A DNA stretch of 64,000 nucleotides from the NCBI RefSeq assembly GCF_009882935.1, contig NZ_WTVA01000002.1, forward strand, positions 124,001 through 188,000, read 5' to 3'. The stretch is from Sneathiella chungangensis. Its GTDB lineage: Bacteria > Pseudomonadota > Alphaproteobacteria > Sneathiellales > Sneathiellaceae. The notes below the pieces were generated by a model. That model did not search any database. It was not told where the DNA came from and was given only the letters and a program-made list of their open reading frames with translations. Positions 18,456-27,366 of this stretch are shown here, one piece after another. Position numbers and translations under genes: made by a program. Numbering within the stretch: position 1 is the stretch's first letter; every line of letters begins with the position of its first letter.

Positions 18456-19580
18456 ATGGCTCTTGTCTCGTTGATGGAAAAAGGTCTGCTTATTCCGGTC
18501 GGCAGTGAGTTGGCATATTTCAATTACTTCTGGTTACGGGACAATTGCCCGAGTTCCTGGGATGCTGCTACTCAGGAGCGTATCTTCGACATTCTCGCAG
18601 AAGCAGATGATTTGCATGCCGACGCCGCGGAGGTGAGGGGTAATTATCTCTGGGTTACATGGCAGAACGGGCATGAGAGCCAATATGATCTGCGCTGGCT
18701 GGAGAGTTGGCATAAAGAAGATGGCCGAATTGATACGGCAATTCGCAGCCGCCAGCCCTGGTACAGTAATCATTATGAAAATATGGCACGATTTGATTTT
18801 GAAACCCTGAAGGAACGTCCCGCGGAAGTTTTGGATTGGGCAGAAGCGTTGCTTGATGACGGGATAGCCTTGGTCAAGGGGTTGCCAAATACCGATCAAG
18901 CCCTTCAATCCTTGTGCGAGTTACTTGGTGTCGTGCGTCCATCCTATTCCGGCCTCGCTTTCGATGTTCGCCAGAAGATCGATCCTGTGAACCTTGCCTA
19001 CACGAACAAAGCTCTTGAGTTGCATACGGATGAGGCGGCGGAGGAATTTCCTCCGGGCATTCAATTCCTGCACTGCCGTGTAAATGACGTGGCGGGCGGC
19101 AATAGCTTATTCGTTGACGCAATGGCGGTCGCCAATGAACTGAAGAAAACCCATCCTGATTATTTCAAGATACTGACGGAATATAAGGTTCCCTTCCGCT
19201 ATACGACGCATTCCCACGATATTCGTGCAAAGCAGCGTATTATTGAAATTGATCAGAACAACGGCGAGGTAAGCGGCATCAATTTCAGCCAGCATCTGGC
19301 GGATATTTTTGATTTTCCGCAGCATGAAATGGATGTGTTCTATCCTGCGTTTCGAAAGTTTGGGCAGATGCTACAGGATCCTCGGTTCTTGATGACTTTC
19401 CGTTTAAATGCCGGTGAATGCATTGTGTTCGATAATCACCGCATTGCCCATGGACGTACGTCGTTCGAGGACGGCGGAGGATTGAGGCATTTACGCGGCT
19501 GCTACGTTGACAGGGGTGAATTGCGCAGCACCTATCGCGTTCTCAAGGCAAAATATCCCGCCGGTGGTCGTAACAGATGA
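18456..19580 (+). CDS. 2-oxoglutarate/Fe(II) dioxygenase, gamma-butyrobetaine hydroxylase family
   Basis: The 374-residue enzyme has the two-part layout of the gamma-butyrobetaine hydroxylase/trimethyllysine hydroxylase group: a small N-terminal domain (about residues 10-90, WLRDNCPSSWD) and a TauD-like double-stranded beta helix. The iron ligands are His and Asp in LHTDEAAEEFPPG and the distal His in NHRIAHGRTSFE, followed by the 2-oxoglutarate-binding Arg region. An ideal AGGAGAG precedes the ATG. It should hydroxylate an aliphatic, probably quaternary-ammonium, substrate. The ATGA overlap with the class II aldolase gene suggests that the hydroxylated product is cleaved by that enzyme. Confidence 0.82.
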   Translation: MALVSLMEKGLLIPVGSELAYFNYFWLRDNCPSSWDAATQERIFDILAEADDLHADAAEVRGNYLWVTWQNGHESQYDLRWLESWHKEDGRIDTAIRSRQPWYSNHYENMARFDFETLKERPAEVLDWAEALLDDGIALVKGLPNTDQALQSLCELLGVVRPSYSGLAFDVRQKIDPVNLAYTNKALELHTDEAAEEFPPGIQFLHCRVNDVAGGNSLFVDAMAVANELKKTHPDYFKILTEYKVPFRYTTHSHDIRAKQRIIEIDQNNGEVSGINFSQHLADIFDFPQHEMDVFYPAFRKFGQMLQDPRFLMTFRLNAGECIVFDNHRIAHGRTSFEDGGGLRHLRGCYVDRGELRSTYRVLKAKYPAGGRNR

Positions 19581-20314
19581 ACTATCACAATAAGGAACGC
19601 CAATTAAGGGTTGATCTCGCGGCTGCGTTCCGGATTCTCCATAGATTGGATATGCATGAATCAGTCGCCAATCACTTAAGTGCAGCGGTCTCTGATGATG
19701 GCCGAACGTTTCTGATGAACCGGCGCTGGATGCATTTTTGCAATGTTACGGCGAGTAATCTTCAGCTTCTCGACGTCGATGATGAGAGCATATTGCAACG
19801 TGACGACGCACCGGATATTTCGGCATGGAACATTCATAGAAATATCCATAGAGCCTATCCCGGTGCGCGCGTTGTCCTTCATGCGCACCCAACATATGCA
19901 ACGGCCCTCTCGACGCTAAAAGACCCACGCTTGCTACCGATCGATAACAATACAGCGCGGTTTTATGAACGTATTGCGTATGACACAAATTTTGGCGGAA
20001 TTGCAAATTCTGAAGAAGAAGGAGAAAGGATTGCAGAAAGCCTTCAGGGGAAACCAGTTCTCATGATGGGTAATCATGGTGTAACCGTCGTCGGCGAAAC
20101 CGTCGCGGAGGCATTTGAAGATCTGTACTATCTTGAAAAGGCCTGCAAAACCATGATTCTGGTTTATTCCGCCGGGCAACCGCTCAATATTCTGTCCGAT
20201 GAGCTGGCTCGTGAGATTGTAAGAGGTTGGGATGATTTTCGAGGGGCGTCCTTCGCGCATTTTGAACAGTTGAAGGCAGAGCTGGACGCAACTGATCCAT
20301 CCTATCTAAACTGA
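19577..20314 (+). CDS. Class II aldolase/adducin family protein
   Basis: The 245-residue cytoplasmic protein has the class II aldolase fold with the zinc-binding motifs VLHAHPTYATAL (two His, about residue 98) and GNHGVTVVG (third His, about 160). Such enzymes cleave a C-C bond of a hydroxylated substrate or epimerise a sugar phosphate. The family also has non-sugar members, and the context is not a sugar pathway: the gene is coupled to a 2-oxoglutarate dioxygenase gene. A plausible order is hydroxylation, retro-aldol cleavage to an aldehyde, then oxidation by the neighbouring aldehyde dehydrogenase. This is inference. Confidence 0.82.
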   Translation: MNYHNKERQLRVDLAAAFRILHRLDMHESVANHLSAAVSDDGRTFLMNRRWMHFCNVTASNLQLLDVDDESILQRDDAPDISAWNIHRNIHRAYPGARVVLHAHPTYATALSTLKDPRLLPIDNNTARFYERIAYDTNFGGIANSEEEGERIAESLQGKPVLMMGNHGVTVVGETVAEAFEDLYYLEKACKTMILVYSAGQPLNILSDELAREIVRGWDDFRGASFAHFEQLKAELDATDPSYLN

Positions 20315-20395
20315 TCGCTGCCAATTGGTGATGTCTGGGTAACATGCCGAGATACCTGATCTGTTATTTGATTGAATCCATAATTTTTTGAAAAG

Positions 20396-20446
20396 CGGTG
20401 TCCGGGGGGCGGATTTGAACCACCGGCAGGCGGATTTCCAATCCGC
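20396..20446 (-). repeat. tRNA 3'-part remnant B
   Basis: On the minus strand this is the best-preserved remnant: GCGGA, loop TTGGAAA, TCCGC (perfect 5-bp anticodon stem), CTGCC, GGTGG, TTCAAAT, CCGCC (perfect 5-bp T stem), then CCCCGGACACC. Only about a fifth of positions differ from tRNA-Phe. The anticodon triplet would read GGA. The D arm and acceptor 5' strand are missing. Confidence 0.65.
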
Positions 20447-20518
20447 GTGGGCTTAGGTTTTTCACTAGACAAGGTCGTGCACCAGTTGGTGCTCTGCATT
20501 AGTAAAGAAGGCTATATT

Positions 20519-21445
20519 TCAGCAGTCCATGTAGCTATTTTTGACACAATCGCTAGCTAGTTTTCTAGCAGTTTCAATTGCCTCTTTCGTCATTTTATTC
20601 TCTAGACGCTGTTTGACGGTAGCCGCTTCATAATGTCCTTGTTTGGAAGCTAACGAATACCACATCAAAGATCGTTCATAATCTTTATCAACCGCCTGCC
20701 CATAATAATACATCCTACCGAGGTTAAATTGAGCATCGATATTTCCCTGGCTCGCGGCACGGCGATACCATTTTAACCCTTCTTCATAGTTTTCCGCGAC
20801 AAATCGGTTGTTTGTATATATATCGCCAAGGTTATTTTGCGCTAATGCGAAACCCTGAATAGCAGCCATGGTAAACCATTTGCGTGCAGCTATGTAATCC
20901 CGCGGAATTTTTCGTCCGCGAGAATAAATGAGCCCGAGGTTGTTCTGAGCTACGGCGTTACCATTAATTGCCTCTTCCTTAAATCTGCTAATTGCAGCAT
21001 CGTCAGATTGAAGTACTCCTTTTCCTTCAAATTCAGCGTCTACTAAGGCCACGGCTCTAGCGCATTTGTCTAAGTCGGGTGCTTTAATTTGAACCCAATA
21101 TCTATTGTCATTTGCATAGCCCCTTTCGAAAAACCGATCATTCATATACCATTCTTTGATGGCTTCGATTTTGTACGCCTCGTTGCCGTCTGCATAAAAG
21201 CGAGAGCATAGCTCACTATAGCTCGCATTCCACCCGGCCATAATTGGACTATGGTTTTTAAAGTTGGTGAGATTTGTTGGCGGCTCTATTGTGCTTGTGC
21301 AGGCTGGCAGTAAAAGAACCGGAATGGCAAAAAGGATTTTCGAAGGAGTGCTCCCAAAGAAGCCGTTCGCAAAATAGCAGAAAAATCTATGACAATATTC
21401 TCGTAATTTATCAGCAAGCAAGAAACAAGCAAAGCGGATTTGCAT
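20519..21445 (-). CDS. Sel1-repeat lipoprotein
   Basis: The predicted 308-residue protein has a long N-terminal leader with a lipobox (LLLPAC), so it is probably anchored by a lipid on the periplasmic side. The C-terminal half holds three Sel1-like repeats of about 36 residues, each with a AQ-NLG-IY core and an A---G end (from about residue 165 to 275). Sel1 repeats form protein-binding helical solenoids. The start with AAGGCGG at good spacing is chosen; two further in-frame starts lie upstream, one directly after the stop of the preceding gene. The gene is AT-rich and probably co-transcribed with the membrane protein gene upstream. No specific function is evident. Confidence 0.7.
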   Translation of the reverse strand: MQIRFACFLLADKLREYCHRFFCYFANGFFGSTPSKILFAIPVLLLPACTSTIEPPTNLTNFKNHSPIMAGWNASYSELCSRFYADGNEAYKIEAIKEWYMNDRFFERGYANDNRYWVQIKAPDLDKCARAVALVDAEFEGKGVLQSDDAAISRFKEEAINGNAVAQNNLGLIYSRGRKIPRDYIAARKWFTMAAIQGFALAQNNLGDIYTNNRFVAENYEEGLKWYRRAASQGNIDAQFNLGRMYYYGQAVDKDYERSLMWYSLASKQGHYEAATVKQRLENKMTKEAIETARKLASDCVKNSYMDC

Positions 21446-21476
21446 TGCAACCGCCTTAAAACGTCTCACTGTCATC

Positions 21477-22238
21477 TCAAATGTACTTGTACACAACTTG
21501 CATACCTCTTTCGCCAAATTTCATCCGTATATATGATTTCGACAGAATCCAGAATGTCATTACGACAGCCCATGATTGAGCGGAAATGCTAAAGACGAAT
21601 AGACTAATACCAATAATGTTGGGTATCCATCCGTCCAGTAATGGGCTTTTCATGGCGGGATTAATTGAGTAAGCGCCGACATATATTGCAACGCCGATTG
21701 AGCTAACTAAAACCGGACCTATTAAAAAACGGATGAATACTTGGAGAAATAGCTTGATTTTATTGGTGAATTTTCCTTTCTCTCCTTCAATCTCTCCAGC
21801 AATAGCAGATGGGAGTGCCAACCCGAATAGGGAAAACAGAACTAGAAATAGAATACATTCTAGAAAATGCTCAACAAGTACGATAACAACTACTAAAGCT
21901 ACGCGGCTAAGGTCATCAGGTAAATCTCGTAAGAAGTTTGGAAGGGCTATAAAGAAAGCCAAGCGAGACAAGTAAAGTGGAAGGAAAAGCCCAGCAAATC
22001 GAAAAAAGAATCGCGTAAAAAGAGCAACATCGCTTGGATGCTCGTCTGCTTCGGGGCTTAATATACTTACACATGTGCTATAGGCTAAATAGGTCCATAA
22101 AGAAAAGTAAGCTACATCGACCCCAGTATCATTGAATAAATCGCTCTCGTTCATAAATTTTAGCGAGAAGATTATAAGCGTACCGATGACATAGTATCGG
22201 TAGAACTTTCGAAATAATAAGAATGAGCTACGATACAT
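21477..22238 (-). CDS. Hypothetical membrane protein
   Basis: The 253-residue protein has about six hydrophobic segments (near residues 18-36, 45-60, 80-102, 110-145, 165-190 and 205-230) and a basic C-terminus. I recognise no family. It is AT-rich like the Sel1 lipoprotein gene downstream, from which it is separated by about 30 bases on the same strand, so they probably form a two-gene unit of a membrane protein plus a periplasmic lipoprotein. Confidence 0.6.
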   Translation of the reverse strand: MYRSSFLLFRKFYRYYVIGTLIIFSLKFMNESDLFNDTGVDVAYFSLWTYLAYSTCVSILSPEADEHPSDVALFTRFFFRFAGLFLPLYLSRLAFFIALPNFLRDLPDDLSRVALVVVIVLVEHFLECILFLVLFSLFGLALPSAIAGEIEGEKGKFTNKIKLFLQVFIRFLIGPVLVSSIGVAIYVGAYSINPAMKSPLLDGWIPNIIGISLFVFSISAQSWAVVMTFWILSKSYIRMKFGERGMQVVYKYI

Positions 22239-22528
22239 TCAGAATTCTTTGGTCTTAGAGCAGCTCTCAAGATTTGCCTGATAGTATAATCTACCTTAAG
22301 TAGATGAGTCAAAAGAGGCCTCAAACGCCCAAGCTGCATGAAGGTCACTTTCCATCTGCGCAATCTTTCTCCGATACAGCAAGACATATTAGATAGATTC
22401 TGAACTATGGGTTTCCGGGTAGCCACTCCCTGGTTTCAAAATGCTGTCGTTTGAAATTTCCGATCGAAGTCTCCGCGAACACTACATCGTGTGACGAACA
22501 TAATTATTTTCCTGCGAACTAAACCTGA

Positions 22529-23422
22529 TTAATCACACGTATTCTCTCGACAATTGTGAATTGTCTGCTCAATTTTCCTGTCTCTAAGATAACCATGCAG
22601 GCATTCCGCATCTAGGCCATGTAGCATCAGGCGAAAGCCTGCTTCCAAAGTCGAAAACGGAACGGTTGGATGACCATTATGAACCAAGGAGAGATGAAGA
22701 CTGTCGCCAAAAATTCTGGCGATGTAAATCGCCACTGTTTCATCCAACTGTAAAGAGTTGCTGGCACGCCAGAAATCTCTATCGGACAATAATAACGCAT
22801 AAAGAGGCGTGTAAATTTCGATGGCCGTTTGCAGATCAAGGAAATTATGCCACTTATCAGGTAATTCGGAGAATTCAAATGGCTCAGTACTGATGCTACT
22901 GAAATCAATTTCTTCGAGTGATTTTGGTGAAATTTTTTCAAAAGAAACTCTGCTGTTCAGCTCGATTATGAAGTTAAAGACGTTCAGATCATGAATGAGA
23001 AATGTATTGCCTAGGAGGTCCTCAAGCGATTTAGGGCGCAGAGGTTGGGTGGTTTCTATGTCGACAGACCCCATATTGTCCGCGGTGAATGCAAGGATTT
23101 CTGTACCGATATTGAAATGTCGCAATATCAAACGGTTAGCGTCCGGGCTGACAAAGTATTTTAGTCCCAAATATATTGTCTTGTGGAGCAGGTTAGGGGA
23201 TTGCCAGCGTTCTGGCATAACCAACCGAAGTAACTGCACGAAAATGATACCTAATTTTGCTATTGGTCTAACCAATGGCAATAGTAGTCTTCTGGACCAT
23301 CCACGTTGGCCACGCAGCAACGCAGCTTTAGCCTCCTTGTCCATTGGCAAGCTTTGGTCCAATTCAAGGGCAAGCCATGGATCCGGATTTCGGGGGTTTG
23401 TTACTTTCGGTTCGTCATACAT
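22529..23422 (-). CDS. Uncharacterised protein of the ketosynthase/diiron operon
   Basis: The 297-residue protein is not one I can assign to a characterised family. It has a basic, hydrophobic stretch (about residues 45-75, RRLLLPLVRPIAKL) that could lie along the membrane, and no signal peptide. Conserved-looking features include LILRHFNIGTEILAF and NTFLIHDLNVFNFI, with several His and Asp residues. GAGGAG stands 8 bases before the ATG at 23422, and the gene overlaps the end of the diiron protein gene by 8 bases, so it is translated with it. Its position as third gene after a ketosynthase III and a haem-oxygenase-like protein suggests a role in the same lipid-type pathway. Confidence 0.7.
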   Translation of the reverse strand: MYDEPKVTNPRNPDPWLALELDQSLPMDKEAKAALLRGQRGWSRRLLLPLVRPIAKLGIIFVQLLRLVMPERWQSPNLLHKTIYLGLKYFVSPDANRLILRHFNIGTEILAFTADNMGSVDIETTQPLRPKSLEDLLGNTFLIHDLNVFNFIIELNSRVSFEKISPKSLEEIDFSSISTEPFEFSELPDKWHNFLDLQTAIEIYTPLYALLLSDRDFWRASNSLQLDETVAIYIARIFGDSLHLSLVHNGHPTVPFSTLEAGFRLMLHGLDAECLHGYLRDRKIEQTIHNCRENTCD

Positions 23423-24092
23423 TGCCGATCTCCTCAAGTTGCAGGAGATATAATCGACCCGTGACTTTTGCCGTCTTTACAATTTGATCGGCAAGCCCTG
23501 CAATGTTGAGAATGCCTGAGGCCATAATGTTCTCGAGTTTCTCAATATGATCGTCGTCATGTTCCGCATGGTAACGATAAAATTGTGTCTGATTCGGCTT
23601 TAGGTTGAGATTCTGTTCCAACTTTTTCACCCAATTTCCGGCGAAGTTTTTGCCCAGCCCTTCTATGATGAACATTGCCCCCAACAGATCAAATGGATTT
23701 TTCTGGCTAGCTTTATGGAACATCCAGGCATGCAAGGCTTCCGATCCTATATTTTTCTGGCCATTGGAAATATGCCCTATGTCACCCCCGCAATTTACAA
23801 AATCTTCGTCGAGCATTTTATAGTCGAGCTGTTCGGTAGCGGCATGCCGCAAAAATGTTGCGCGTTGTTCCAGATAAGGCTGTTCAATGCTGGAAGCGGC
23901 CCGAGCAATCCAGCGGCTTCCTTCTACGACTTGCTGCCGATGATTAAGGAGAATGTCACGATATTCCCCAATGCTGATCTTTCCGCGGTTTATCCTGTCA
24001 ATAATATCCACTTTGTTCAACTTGCCTTCGAAGTCTGCCCAGACTGTTACCAGGCGTCTCAAAACAGATTGAACTTGAACTTTACTAGTCAT
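23415..24092 (-). CDS. Haem-oxygenase-like diiron protein (iron-containing redox enzyme family)
   Basis: The 225-residue all-helical protein matches the haem-oxygenase-like diiron oxidase/oxygenase superfamily (the group of UndA, SznF and CADD). Metal-ligand-like residues occur in TEQLDYKMLDEDF, in IIEGLGKNFAGNW and in the dense YHAEHDDDHIEKLE motif near residue 185. Members use O2 and two irons to desaturate, cleave or N-oxygenate amino acids and fatty acids. The start overlaps the stop of the ketosynthase gene (ATGA). Because the partner is a ketosynthase III, a fatty acyl substrate is a reasonable guess, but no reaction can be fixed from sequence. Confidence 0.75.
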   Translation of the reverse strand: MTSKVQVQSVLRRLVTVWADFEGKLNKVDIIDRINRGKISIGEYRDILLNHRQQVVEGSRWIARAASSIEQPYLEQRATFLRHAATEQLDYKMLDEDFVNCGGDIGHISNGQKNIGSEALHAWMFHKASQKNPFDLLGAMFIIEGLGKNFAGNWVKKLEQNLNLKPNQTQFYRYHAEHDDDHIEKLENIMASGILNIAGLADQIVKTAKVTGRLYLLQLEEIGNV

Positions 24093-25237
24093 TTTGAACG
24101 CTCCCTTCTAACCGCCGTAAGTTGCATAAACGAAACGATGCACTGTCCGCTTTCCGGAACAAAACATAAGATGCGGTCTCCGTCAGAAAGGCTTTGGGAA
24201 CGAAATAACTCTTCAATCATCAGGTAGATTGAGGCTGAACCCGTATTTCCGATCTGAGCCAGGTTATTGAACCATTTGTTCTCCGGGATCATTGCTCCGG
24301 TCTGTTGTAACAGTTTGATCATTCGCTGCTTTAATGAATGGGCGGAATAATGGGGCAGAAAATAATCTACCTCATCGGGTGTAATTTTCCCGTTTTCGAC
24401 AAGTGAAAGGTAATGACCTACCCAGGTTGGAAACATGCGGTACAGCAAGTCGAAATCCTGCTTCAGCATTATTGCGCCCTGTGCGGAGGCTTCGCTTGGT
24501 GAAGAATAGGACGACCAGGCTTGAACTTGTCGAATATCGTTGCTTGATGAGCCGGCATACATACAGGGATCAAATCTGTCAGCATATGAACACAGATCAA
24601 TCCAATCGAGCTTCAGCGAGAGCTCTGCATCGTCCTTAAGGTCAGACTCAAGCAGCAATGCGCCAGCTCCGTCGGACAATGTCCAGCGAAGAAATTCGGC
24701 ATCGCTCGACAAGTCGGTTTGTCCCGAATTGTCTAAATACTCTTCATAGAAGCCAGGGCGAAACCAGCGGCTGGAGAATTCGCTTGCGCAGGAGATCGCG
24801 GCCCTCTTTTCTCCGGCCCGTACATTAAGGAACGCGTTTTTGAGTGCCATCATCCCGCTTGCGCATACGCTTTGAAAGCTTGCAATTTCCATGGGAGGGA
24901 GCCCAGATATATGATGGACTAGGCTGGCGAATCCCGGAACGAGCATGTCCCCCTGTGTTGTCGCCGCAGAGAGGAAATCTATATTAGCCTTCGAAATTCT
25001 CGACCTATTAAGTGTCTGCTGAACCGCATTCGAAGCCATTTCGGCATTGCTGTAGTTTGGGGTACCACTTTTATCAAGCGCATAGTGCCGACTTTGAATG
25101 CCGTTTTGACGCAGGATCATTTTTCCACAGCGAGAAGCTTTGCCATGAATAAACCCAAGATATTCTTCCATGTCGTCATTCGAAACAGGCTCTCCGGGTA
25201 AAAATCCTCCCGCGGCTGTAATGAAAACATCTTGCAT
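24089..25237 (-). CDS. 3-oxoacyl-ACP synthase III-like ketosynthase
   Basis: The 382-residue enzyme has the thiolase fold of ketosynthase III. The catalytic triad is visible: Cys in FQSVCASGMMAL (about residue 120), His in LPHYSAHSLKQRM and Asn in QIGNTGSASIYLM. It should condense an acyl thioester with a malonyl or second acyl thioester, or act as an acyltransferase. The sequence around the His (PHYSAH instead of PHQAN) and the adjacent diiron gene argue against housekeeping FabH and for a specialised pathway. It leads a three-gene overlapping unit with the diiron protein and the unknown protein. Confidence 0.82.
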   Translation of the reverse strand: MQDVFITAAGGFLPGEPVSNDDMEEYLGFIHGKASRCGKMILRQNGIQSRHYALDKSGTPNYSNAEMASNAVQQTLNRSRISKANIDFLSAATTQGDMLVPGFASLVHHISGLPPMEIASFQSVCASGMMALKNAFLNVRAGEKRAAISCASEFSSRWFRPGFYEEYLDNSGQTDLSSDAEFLRWTLSDGAGALLLESDLKDDAELSLKLDWIDLCSYADRFDPCMYAGSSSNDIRQVQAWSSYSSPSEASAQGAIMLKQDFDLLYRMFPTWVGHYLSLVENGKITPDEVDYFLPHYSAHSLKQRMIKLLQQTGAMIPENKWFNNLAQIGNTGSASIYLMIEELFRSQSLSDGDRILCFVPESGQCIVSFMQLTAVRRERSK

Positions 25238-25312
25238 TAAATTACTCCATTACACTTCGGATTTGTCTTAACAGATGGTTGTATCGCGACATGCGTCCCC
25301 TTCCTTGAGTAA

Positions 25313-26044
25313 TTAATCAGCAAAGTGCCCTTGATTCAGAAAGTAGGATATTTGTCTGCTGGCGATTGAAGAGTATCGAATGGTGACATGGGTCGCTGAT
25401 ACTTCCATAAAGTCGGCCATTCCCTCCAGTTTCATATCCTCGATTGTGACGGCACCGTCGTCCTTCCCATCAAGAAGGTAAGCGGCGATTGGATTAAAGG
25501 TATAGTTTCCAGCCAGCACGCCAATCTCATAGTTAGGCACGGGTAAATGGGCGAGCCAGGAACTATGATCAGCTGTTAGCTCGGAAGCAATAGGTCCGAG
25601 AACAGACCGGAAATATTTCCAGTGACCGAAATGTTCAACAAGGTCGCTACCATGGTTTGGGGGGGAAAGCATGACCATGCGCCCCATGTTCTTAAGGGGT
25701 GCGGAAGAAAGATAATCGCGTGCCAACGGACCGCCGAGCGAGTGGGTAACAAAGTGAACAATTTCAGCTGTGTTATTCGATTTTATGCATCTTTCAATCT
25801 CGGAAGATATCGTTGCTTGAGTATTTTCTATGCTTTCAGTCATAGAGGGATAGTCAATCGCGCAGGTGCGATATCCCGCTTTTTCAAGGCGTTGGCCAAT
25901 CAACCACATGGCATTACTGCTTCTGGCAAGTCCGTGAACAAGAATTACTAGACCCAGATTGCGCTCATCCTTCGCTATTGAAGTGTTCACGGGCAAAATC
26001 ATAAACTGGGCGATCAGGAGGATTAGAATCATTGTTTTCTTCAT
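25313..26044 (-). CDS. Exported alpha/beta hydrolase (lipase-like)
   Basis: The 243-residue protein has an N-terminal signal peptide (MKKTMILILL ... SIA) and an alpha/beta hydrolase domain. The oxyanion segment is VILVHGLARSS, the nucleophile Ser lies in VTHSLGG (about residue 95), and the later LDGKDDGAVT and SATHVTIRYS supply likely Asp and His. It resembles triacylglycerol-lipase/esterase proteins of the periplasm. The ATG at 26044 overlaps the MFS stop by 4 bases (ATGA), which decides the start over a longer frame. Encoded with an LplT-like transporter and an acyltransferase, it probably acts on membrane lipids. Confidence 0.8.
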   Translation of the reverse strand: MKKTMILILLIAQFMILPVNTSIAKDERNLGLVILVHGLARSSNAMWLIGQRLEKAGYRTCAIDYPSMTESIENTQATISSEIERCIKSNNTAEIVHFVTHSLGGPLARDYLSSAPLKNMGRMVMLSPPNHGSDLVEHFGHWKYFRSVLGPIASELTADHSSWLAHLPVPNYEIGVLAGNYTFNPIAAYLLDGKDDGAVTIEDMKLEGMADFMEVSATHVTIRYSSIASRQISYFLNQGHFAD

Positions 26045-27366
26045 GACCGATGGTTCCTTTCTGTGCTGCGGGAAGCCAAAAGTCTTTTCAGGGTGCAATC
26101 GCCGACCTTGGAGGACACATAGAAAGCGGCGATAAGGTTGAATCCGGCTAGTATTAGGAGAATGGTCGAAAAGCTGGCGTGAATTGCAAACAAGGCCATT
26201 ATAGCAAGGGAGGACAGAACCATTGCCAGAGAATTGATAATATTCAGCGATGCAATGATGCGCGCATGGTGTTCTTTGTCCCCTTTTTCCTGAATAAGAG
26301 CATATAGCGGTACTACAAAAATACCGGCAGAGATGGATATTGCGCCGAGATCCAAAAAGACGCGGGCACCACCGCTCACTAAAAAGGTACTAAAATTTAT
26401 CGTTTCCTTGGCTGAGAAGAATGCCGGGACGGCGAAGCTAAGGTCAATCAGGAAACCCGTCATGACAAGAAGGGATAAAGCCGCAAATTTAGCGCTCACC
26501 TCTCCTTTCAACAGCTTGTTGCACATCAAGGATCCGATGCCGATTCCGATGGAAAAGGCGCAAAGCAGAAAGGTTACGACGGTTTCGTCACCATTGAAAG
26601 CTTCGCGTACCATAATCGGTAGCAGGATAAGCAGCGCAGCGCCAATTAGCCAGAACCAGGAAATAGCTAGGACGGACAGGAAGACAGGTCGGGATTTCCG
26701 GGAATGATTAATGATCTGATAGCTGGATTTTACGATATTCGCGGAGACGCTGATGGTGGCGTCGCCGACGCCTGCTCTTGGTATCTTGAGGCTTGCTAAC
26801 CAACCAGAGAGGGCGACCGCGATAATCACTAGCGTGACAAATAACTCACCCTGATCCCGGAGAATGAGGAGACTTCCGCCAATAGTCCCGCCTAATATGG
26901 CGAGAAAAGTTGCTGCATCAATGAGGGCATTGCCGCCGACCAATTCCTCCTCGCGCAGATGCTCCGGAAGAATCCCATATTTGAGCGGACCAAAAAATGT
27001 GCTTTGTACCCCCATGAAAAAGAGCACCGTCATCAGGGCCCAGCTGTCGCCGATATAAAAGGCAATCGCCCCGGTCATCATTATTATGATTTCGGCAAAT
27101 TTAATTATACGGACAAGTGCTGATTTCTCATATTTGTCGGCAATCTGGCCTGCAAGCGCAGAAAATAGGAAGAAGGGAAGAATGAATATTCCTGCAGCCA
27201 ATGTCACCAGAATCTCGCCATCCACGCCAGAGTTATCAACGGCACGATAGGTGAACAGAATAATCATCGCATTCTTGAATATATTGTCATTGAAGGCGCC
27301 AAGAATCTGAACCACGAATAGGGGTAGAAAACGCTTCTTTTTGAGCAAGGCAAATTGACTAGACAT
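26041..27366 (-). CDS. MFS transporter, LplT-like (lysophospholipid transporter family)
   Basis: The 441-residue protein has twelve predicted membrane helices of the major facilitator fold. Near the N-terminus the sequence FVVQILGAFNDNIFKNA and, in loop 2-3, AGQIADKYEKS match the LplT family and the MFS part of LplT-Aas fusion proteins. These flip lysophospholipids into the cytoplasm for re-acylation. Its start overlaps the end of the acyltransferase gene by 8 bases, and its stop overlaps the start of the lipase-like gene, giving a compact set for lysophospholipid uptake and repair. Confidence 0.8.
   Translation of the reverse strand: MSSQFALLKKKRFLPLFVVQILGAFNDNIFKNAMIILFTYRAVDNSGVDGEILVTLAAGIFILPFFLFSALAGQIADKYEKSALVRIIKFAEIIIMMTGAIAFYIGDSWALMTVLFFMGVQSTFFGPLKYGILPEHLREEELVGGNALIDAATFLAILGGTIGGSLLILRDQGELFVTLVIIAVALSGWLASLKIPRAGVGDATISVSANIVKSSYQIINHSRKSRPVFLSVLAISWFWLIGAALLILLPIMVREAFNGDETVVTFLLCAFSIGIGIGSLMCNKLLKGEVSAKFAALSLLVMTGFLIDLSFAVPAFFSAKETINFSTFLVSGGARVFLDLGAISISAGIFVVPLYALIQEKGDKEHHARIIASLNIINSLAMVLSSLAIMALFAIHASFSTILLILAGFNLIAAFYVSSKVGDCTLKRLLASRSTERNHRS

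Noticed and set aside
20396-20446. Remnant B as a functional tRNA
   Set aside because: Although anticodon and T stems are perfect, no D arm or acceptor 5' strand precedes it.
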